Source: Microglena sp. YARC (taxonomy: Eukaryota; Chlorophyta; Chlorophyceae; Chlamydomonadales; Chlamydomonadaceae). Taken from it: a DNA stretch of 64,000 nucleotides. Under the pieces are notes generated by a model. That model saw only the letters and a program-made list of their open reading frames with translations. It had not been told where the DNA came from and ran no database searches. Where the stretch lies: NCBI GenBank assembly GCA_022414725.1, contig CM039464.1, positions 21,393,707 to 21,457,706 of the forward strand. Reading direction: 5' to 3'. The number at the start of each line of letters is the position of its first letter. The first letter of the stretch is position 1. Position numbers and translations under genes: made by a program. Shown piece by piece: positions 25,337-34,242 of the stretch.

Positions 25337-28300
25337 ACATGGAGAGCGTGGGGAGGGCATGGTTTGACCGGGGGGAGGGAGGGGGGGGGGGGGGGGGTAT
25401 GAAGAGAGGGCATGGTGTGACTGGAGGGGGGGGGGGGGGGGGGGGCACAAGAGCTCTGTCTACCATGAGCATTCCATAATGTAGTTTGAAACGAAAGGCG
25501 CTGGGTAGCGTAGTGCTGGTCATTTCCATGGGATGTTACGAGCAGGGCAATAAAGGTTCTGCCACAGTGCTTCAAGAGTATGAGAGGGGCATCCCACCCT
25601 CCACATCACCAGAAGCGTGTTCAATTACATGCAACAATGCATTTTTTGTCTGGACCAATGCATATATTTTATTCTAGGGACCGGCATATCAAATGATGTT
25701 GACCAAAGGCGAGTATGATATCATGTGGTATCTTACAAATTGAATTGAATCTTATGATATCATATATGAGCGGAACGTGTGGTCTTGCTAGACCGCCGTC
25801 ATAATATGATATCATATGATATCATATTGCCATTCCCTACGTCTAAATATGACTTACTCCACCACATGTCGTCTACTTACTGCATGGGAGGATCCTTTTA
25901 CCCTGAGGTAGGTTCCTCTCATTAATCTGGAGGTCAGATACAAAATGAATCTGTCATGTCTCATGAATCTAGAGGACGGACGGAACATGAATCTGTCATG
26001 TCTCATGAATGTAGAGGACGGACGGAACATGAATCTGTCATGTCTCATGAATCTAGAGGACAGACGGAACATGAATCTGTCATGTCTCATGAATGTAGAG
26101 GACGGACGAAACATGAATCTGTCATGTCTCATGAATCTAGAGGACGGACGGAACATGAATCTGTCATGTCTCATTAATGTAGAGGACGGACGGAACATGA
26201 ATCTGTCATGTCTCATGAATGTAGAGGACGGACGAAACATGAATCTGTCATGTCTCATGAATCTGGAGGACAGACAAAAAATGTTTGAGAAGTATGTTAG
26301 GACCGGCATATCATATGATGTTGACCAAAGGCAAGTATCATATCATACAAATTGCATCATCTAATATTGTATATAAATGGTAACTTAAGCCTAGTCAGAC
26401 TGCCGGCATCACACGATATCGCATGATATCATACTGCCTTTCCCTAGAACTAGGTGACGTCTGACGCCAACCTCACGCTCACTTCTACTAGTATAAAATT
26501 CACTTCTACTTCTCACGCTCACTTCTACTAGTATAAAATTCACTTCTGCTTCTCACGCTCACTTCTACTAGTATAAAATCCACTTCTACTTCTCACGCTC
26601 ACTTCTACTTGTATAAAATTCCCTAGAACTAGGTGATGTCTGACGCCAACCTCACGTTCACTTCTACTAGTATAAAATCCTTGTAAGTACAACACAGAGA
26701 CTTGTTATTGAATGTTGTGTGCATCAGCTCTTGCTCTTGTGTATGAAAAACTGACTATAATGTGAGAACTAGGTGATGTCTGACCCCAACATCACACTCA
26801 CCTTGAATGATGAATCTTAAACTTGGTTACATAGCTTCATCCAGTAATTTGGCTGCTCGCCGTCTCCGATAGTAAAAATATATATTCACCTCACCTCACC
26901 TCACCTCACCTCACCTCACCTCACCTCACACTCACCTTGAATGGTGAATCTTGACCTTGGTTACATAGCTTCAGCCAGCAATTTGGCTGCTCGCCGTCTT
27001 CGACATTACAAATAATTGTTCATCTCACCTCACCTTACCTCGAATGATGAATCTCTTGACTGCAGTGAACCTTTCCTCAGTGGACCTCGTGGAACTAAGA
27101 AAGTCAGGGTCAAGTACATGAGCGGTGACCTTGGCTGTCACAAATTAATGGTATGTTATGATGGAAAGGATCTCCTGGGCGGCAACGCACATCGCTTGTA
27201 ACAATGTGGATGTAGCAATACCATGCATATAGCAATAATATGGATATAGCAGTACCATGCATATAGTTTTACTAAGTGAGGCTCGTTCCTCCAAAGTTGC
27301 CAGATATTTTCTGGTGGTGATGTAACTTGTCACACCATGCAAGATAATAGAAGCATACATGCAGCATGTATTTTCTGTCCGCTGTTTGCCTCTGCCTCGG
27401 TCACTATCCATGCGACCTTCACACAGCCCTGTCAGTCAATGACATTTTAGATATTGATGTACCACATACATGCAGCTTGTATTTTGTGTCCGCGGTTTGC
27501 CTCTGCCTCGCTTGCTATTCGTGCAACCTTAGCCCGGCCCTGTCAGTCAATGGCATTTTAGATATTGATGTACCGCATACATGCAGACAGACAGACAGAC
27601 AGGCAGATGACCTACTCACTACAACGCCCTGACCCATGAACTTGAAATTGAACTTGGTTACACCGCCCTGACCCACGGAACCAATTCCACCAACGCAGTT
27701 GAAGTCAGGATTGGATAGTGCGGACAGCGTGGTCAGTGTGGTGGTAGGGGGGGGGGGGGGTCAAGGTTTTATGGCAAGGGGCCAAACCCTAAACTCTAAA
27801 CTGGTGGTGGTGTGTAGGTGGGGGGTCTAGGGGGTTTCCCTCAGCATTCTATCACCAAGCCCTTGTCTTGCAACCTCACATACACATACTCATGCATGCA
27901 TGCAGTTGAAGGCAGGAGTAGATACTGCAGACAGCGTGTCATGCATCTTATGTCTGAGCATGACCCGGCTGAGCGATGCCCAGGTGCGTGGAAATGAGGC
28001 CCAAGATGACTTAAACCTAGTTTGCTAGCACTCTACCTACAGAGGGAGAGGAGGGGTAGGGGGGGGGCATTAGCCGTGATGCAAACTGAGTGCATTTGGT
28101 GTTGTATTTTGTGATGTAGTGTGTGTGGGGGGGGGGAGGGGGGGGGGAGATGGTTGGTGGCGGTGGCATTTGCTCTGACGCAAGTGAGAGCAGTTGGTGT
28201 TTTAGGGTTTAGGGCAAGGGGTCGGGGGTTCCAGGCAAGGGGGCAAAACCCTAAACTTGGTGGTGGTGATTTGGTGGTAGGGGGAAGGGGGGGGTAAAGG

Positions 28301-29253
28301 TGTTTCCCCTCCGCATTCTTCCCGGGCTTGTCTTGGTCCAACAATGGCCTGTCGATGACAATGTAATGTGATGAGATGTACCTTGCTAGCATGACGTGAA
28401 GGTTCTGCACCAGGTTGTTCAACGCATGCAAATGCAGTTGGCGTGTTGGTGGTGTGTGTGTGTGTGTGTTTTGGGGGGGGGGGGGGGGTCAAGGGTGTTC
28501 CCCTCCGCTTTCTATCACCAAGCCCTCGGCTTGCAACCTACCATACACATACATGCATGCATTTCACTTGAGATTGTTGTGGAATGGGCTTGTCTTGGTC
28601 CAACAATGGCCTGCCGGTGAAAATGTAATGTAATTTAATTAGATGTAACTTGCTAGCATGACGTGAAGGTTGTGCACCAGGGTTTTACAAAACGCGGCAT
28701 CTTGCAGGGGCCCGTTGTGTCCCAAAGATCAGGGATTTTTTTCCGCTATATATTGCGATAAAAGCTATAAAATGCTGTATAAAGCACTAAAACGCTGTCC
28801 CTGGAGGAGGCCTATAGCCATACAGCTAAAACAACCACTTTCAGATTTATAAAAAAAAATCACTGACGCACATCCAGTTGGTCAATTGCCTTCTTGGAGT
28901 GTCTGTTGCGTCTCAGTTGCAGATCTTGGGGTCCCCTCTGGACAACCCTGTTGCAGACCTTCTGTACTTTTTTTTACTGACTTGATTCTGTCGCTGTTTC
29001 CAGCTCCCCTCTCATGAAGTGGATAATTTCCAGTAGGTCAATTGCCTTCTTGGAGGGTCCGTTGCATCTCACATGCAGATGTTGGAACTGGGTACATCTG
29101 AAATTGCCAGATCTTGGGTCCTCTTGAAAAAAGCCTGGTCTACACTAAGCTGTAGTTCTGTGTTCTTGGGAAGCAACGTGAATCAGTAAATAAGCTGGCC
29201 ACGAGAACGGTGCAGAGCCTGGTGCACCCTTCGCAGAGCCTGGTGCACCATTC

Positions 29254-29284
<31 letters not shown>

Positions 29285-31887
29285 TGGTTTGGTTTTCTCT
29301 TGGTCACCCTAGCCCTAACTATGTCGTAAACCCTGCCTCCGGCCTCTCCCGTTACACTACGCCAGTTCTCCGCTTAACTTGCGATGCGACTTGGACTTAT
29401 CTCCTTTCAAGCATGCTCACCCCTGGCGTGTCCTTCTGTGTGTGCAGTTGTATGGGCCACCACCACCACCACCACCACCGCCACCGCCATAAACAGCTAT
29501 CAGGACATGTTGTTGCCCCCCCCTACCCCTCTCCCCCCACCACCATAAACAACAACATCAGCACCAATAGCAACAATAATGCTGCCACCACCACTACCAC
29601 CACCACCACCATAACAGCTCTCCACCCCAGGTGTGTCCCTCCGTGTGTGCAGGCGCTGGCCACAGTGGTCATGCTCCAAGGCTTGTTGAAAGAGTCCAAG
29701 GCAGAGCGCCAGCACTCACTTGGGGTTATCTGCTGTGTTAACGATAGGGAGACAAGGTCTGTTCTGAAGCACGTAAGTACTTGCGCATGTAGCTTGGAGG
29801 GTGACACTTACTATGTCTGCCACTGTGCCTTTCCCCAGCTGCGGCGTACGGGAGGGTCCCCTTAACACCACGCCCCTCCAGGCGTTATCTTCATTTTTTT
29901 TACTTGCGCATGTAGCCTCTGTCAATGCTGTTTATGGGCCAGCAATGGCCTGTCCATGACAATGTACTGTAATGTACTGTAATGTAATGTAATGTAATGG
30001 GGGCATGATATTTCTAGATCAGCCTTGATAAGGCCCCTGCCAAACATACAAATATAAATGACAAAACAAATGTTCTTGTAAACATGGATCTAAAGCCTTA
30101 TCAAGGCCCTGATAGTATAAAAGTCTTATCAAGTCTATGTGCTGGTAACTCCCCTGGTCAAACATTTGTAGGGACCGGCATATCATATAATATTGACCGA
30201 AGGCGAGTGTGATATCATATGATATCATACAAATTGCAACATATGATATTGTACATAAATAATAACTTTAGCCTAGTCAGACTGCTGACATGATATCATG
30301 TTACCGTTCCCTACACATTTTTGATGCTGTCTTCGCTGTACCGCTCTGTACATGTCAATAACACAACCTCGTGCTTTTTATCGACAATGATTTGGCTCGC
30401 TTTCTCTTTTTTCATCCTGCACACAGCTGCACCTGCATACAACTGCATCTGCATCCTTTACCTTCAACCTTCACCTGTACACAGCTCACCTTCATCCTTC
30501 ATCATTCATCCTTCACCTTCATCATTCATCACCTTCTCCTGCATCCTTCACCTGCATCCAGCTCACCTGCATCATTCACCTTCATCCTGCATACAGCTCA
30601 CGGGATCAACCTCGTACTCGGGTAGAGGCAACCGCCTCCATGTCGACTGCATAGAGCCCGACAAACTTCTCAGTGGAATCTTGACTCAGGTTGCCTCTCT
30701 CCCAGCACTACAAGCAGTGTTTGCCGACATCTTCGACGCCGACGGCAATGGTGTGTATGTAGGGAATGGCAATATGGAAATTGAACATCTAGTACGAGCT
30801 GCCACAGGACGTGAGATTGAGGGAACCCTCCGTTTGCATGCATGTGTACATACTGGAATGGCAATACGATACCATATGATGCCGGCAGTCTGATTAGGCT
30901 TAAGGTCCCATTTAAAATAATACCATATGATGCAATTTGTATGATATCATACTCGCTTTTGGTCAACATCATATGATATGCCCGTCCCTCTATGTGAATG
31001 TGAATGCGTCCTCTTGCTCTTTTTGGCATTGTCGTAAAATATAGTAGACTTTTATAATAAACTTTAAAAAATAGGATTTATCTGAGTCAGGAATCTCAAT
31101 CAGAGCCACCCCACCCTGGCTGGGGTATAGAGAGGTTCAGGGGGTTGGGGTTCAGTTCATAAATGCTTTTTCTTTTTAGCCCTTCCTATCACGGTTGGGC
31201 AAGTCCCTTTAGCATACCCCTGGACTGTAACATACAAACATACATACACACATACACACATACATACATGTACACATACATACATACATACATACATACA
31301 TACATACATACATACATACATACATACTAGAGGGGTTCCAATAACATGAGGGTATGGGGCAACTGTCTGATTGCAATGCCTATATGGTAGATGTGCTTGC
31401 TGTGCCTTGATGCCTTGCTTCCTGGGAGAGGTCCATGCGTGTTAGCTTATTCTGTTTTGTCCAGGCATGTTGGTGCTCGTCAGCTCTTTGTCTTAGTGCC
31501 TGTGCAGGAAGTACATATATATGTACGTATGTACATCCATTGTATGTGTGTATACATATGTACATCCATTGTATGTGTGTGTGTACATATGTACATCCAT
31601 TGTATGTGTGTGTGTACATATGTACATCCATTGTATGTAGGGGGCGGCAAGTATATCTATATTGCCCAAACATATAGATCTATATAGATCTATATATAGC
31701 AAATAGATATATTTGGTATATCTACAACATATGCAGTTACATCAGATAGCCACCGTAAAATCCAGTCGAAGTGCCTGCAATATGATATAGTGCCCTATGC
31801 CATAATTGTAAAACCAGATTTGATTTTTGTAAGGTGCCCTATGCCGATTTTCAAAAATCCAGCTTCGCCTATGTAGATCTATATAAT

Positions 31888-31926
<39 letters not shown>

Positions 31927-33347
31927 ACTAGTACGGTAGCCCGTGGCCACCGGCCACACAGACACACATCACCCCTACCCCAATCATAATAGGGTGCCCG
32001 TGGGCTGGGTTACAGAATGGGCTACACATATGTCCTCACCTCCACCCCTCTCATAAACACAGTCATCATGTTTCCCCCACTTCAAATCCTGACGCATCTG
32101 CCCCCCCCCCTCCCCAGCACTAACAACTACCCACACACTAATCCCTCCCCATGCATCCCCCCCCCCCTCCCACACACACACAGTCCCCACTCTGCCCAAA
32201 CCTCGACCCAGGCCCAATCTCAAATTTGCCTCACCCCTTTACCCGCCAACACACACGCACTTCCCTGCTTCTCCGTTCCCATTAATCTGATCTTCTCTCG
32301 GCCACTTTAGCAGATGGGTTTAACAGAAGCGATTATGATGTTTCCAGCTGAGTTCGAAATCGCGCAGACGTTTGGACGTTTCGTTAGACGACGCGGAAAT
32401 GCGAAGACTTTTGGAAATTGCAAACGAACGTCTGCGCAGTTTCAGACTCAGCTTGAAAGATCGGAATTGCGCGAGAGCAAAGGTGCTTACCTGTAGCTTC
32501 CTCTTCGCGCATAGATACCTGGTTGGGCGTGCAAGCTGTTTCCCGAAAAGGCCTTCGCTCGGTCAACTCTGTCACGCACTCGCTACAGCTCAGCGCGAAA
32601 ATAACCTTATCGTTGCAGGGTGTGAGTCGTGTGGGGTGGGGGGGAAGCTCTTGAAGAGGTATTGCACGCGGTGCAAGGAGCACGCAGCAAGAAGGAAGTC
32701 GGACGTCGGAAGAACGTCACAGGGTTGCAGGGACTTAGATCGTGCAGAGATACCATGAGCCGCGCCAGTGTCTTAGCTCGCAGCAAGATGAATGTATCAA
32801 TAGAGCCTGCAGAAAGGCTGGAGAATGGAAGTGAACTACCTCCAATCACGAATCAGGCGATGTGATAGCGAATCAGGCGATGTGATAGCATAATGCGACG
32901 ACGAATGTAATGCTGAGATGAAGAAAGAAGTGCGCATGCGTGAGCCAAGTGAAAGTCAAGGGCCAGCCGAATCATGAGCCGAAGTGAAAGTTCTGGAGCA
33001 TGAGCCGCAGCCCGCAGGTCGCTCCGTGAAGCAATACACTGAAAACTATTATTCCGAGCGCCATGCAAAGCGATCTGAGGGTCAGCAAATGACCTCCGAG
33101 GAGAGGATCTCCTCACTCATTTCATTGCAATTCATTGCAGTCACAGTATGGGAGGCAGTAGTGGACATGAAATGAGCGCGCGCGCATAGCTTAGCTGTTT
33201 CGGCAATTGAAATCGCTGGGCGAAGACTCGGGTGTACGGAAAGTCGGTTGCAAGTCGGTTACACTTCGCACGCCCATGGCACGTGGGTACGCGATGATGA
33301 CACCACCACGACCACGACCGCGACCACGACCACGACCATGATTTCTT

Positions 33348-33385
<38 letters not shown>

Positions 33386-34175
33386 TCTATGCCTCTCCCT
33401 AATTGTATGTGTGTATGTACATATTAACATCCATTGTATGTGTGTGTACATATGTACATCCGTTGTATGTGTGTGTACGTATGTACATCCATTGTATGTG
33501 TGTGTACATATGTACATTCATTGTATATGTGTGTGCATATGTACATCTATTGTATGTGTGTGTACATATGTACGTCTATTGTATATGTGTGTACATATGT
33601 ACATCCATAATGAGCCCGTACACAATGGTCAGCAGACGGCTAGGACAGGTATAATCAAGGGGAGGACCTCAGGAAGTACTAATCTTTGTTAGGCTCACGT
33701 TGCACTGCTCACTCTGTATTGCTCTGCCTATTCAAATGTGTCTGTACATGCATGTATTTTACAGTCCAGGGGTAGGCCAAATTGGGATGTATTCAACCGT
33801 AACAGGAAGGGCTAAAAAGAAAAGGCATTGATGAGCTGTACCTCAATCAATCGTTTTACGGACAGGGACCCTGAGTTTGTGCTCCTGTGGTGATTTAATT
33901 ATACAATTATAATTTAATCATCTTCTCACATAATGAGGGATGATAATTTGATTGTGCAAATCTTGTCGCAATTTTTAATGCAATGTAGAAGTTATTTCCA
34001 TTCCGTGTGACCGTGGTGGAGCATTGAACACGATCGGGGGCAAAGCACTTGATCATAGAAGTTAACTGACCTCGCTCTGAATCCAAACACGGTATCATCA
34101 TCATCATCATCATGGAAAAATTGTATCATCATTATCATCACCATGGGAAATGGTATCATCATCATCATCATCATT

Positions 34176-34242
<67 letters not shown>

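Noticed and set aside
25945..26364. Minisatellite protein with repeated MNLSCLMNLEDGRN
   Set aside because: A 42-bp period keeps the frame open in both directions; the array is bounded by MITEs and has no splice sites or unique sequence.
29284..29865. 193-codon plus-strand frame
   Set aside because: It overlaps intron repeats and the real 40-codon exon 14 in another context; the rest is His/Asn/Thr low complexity.
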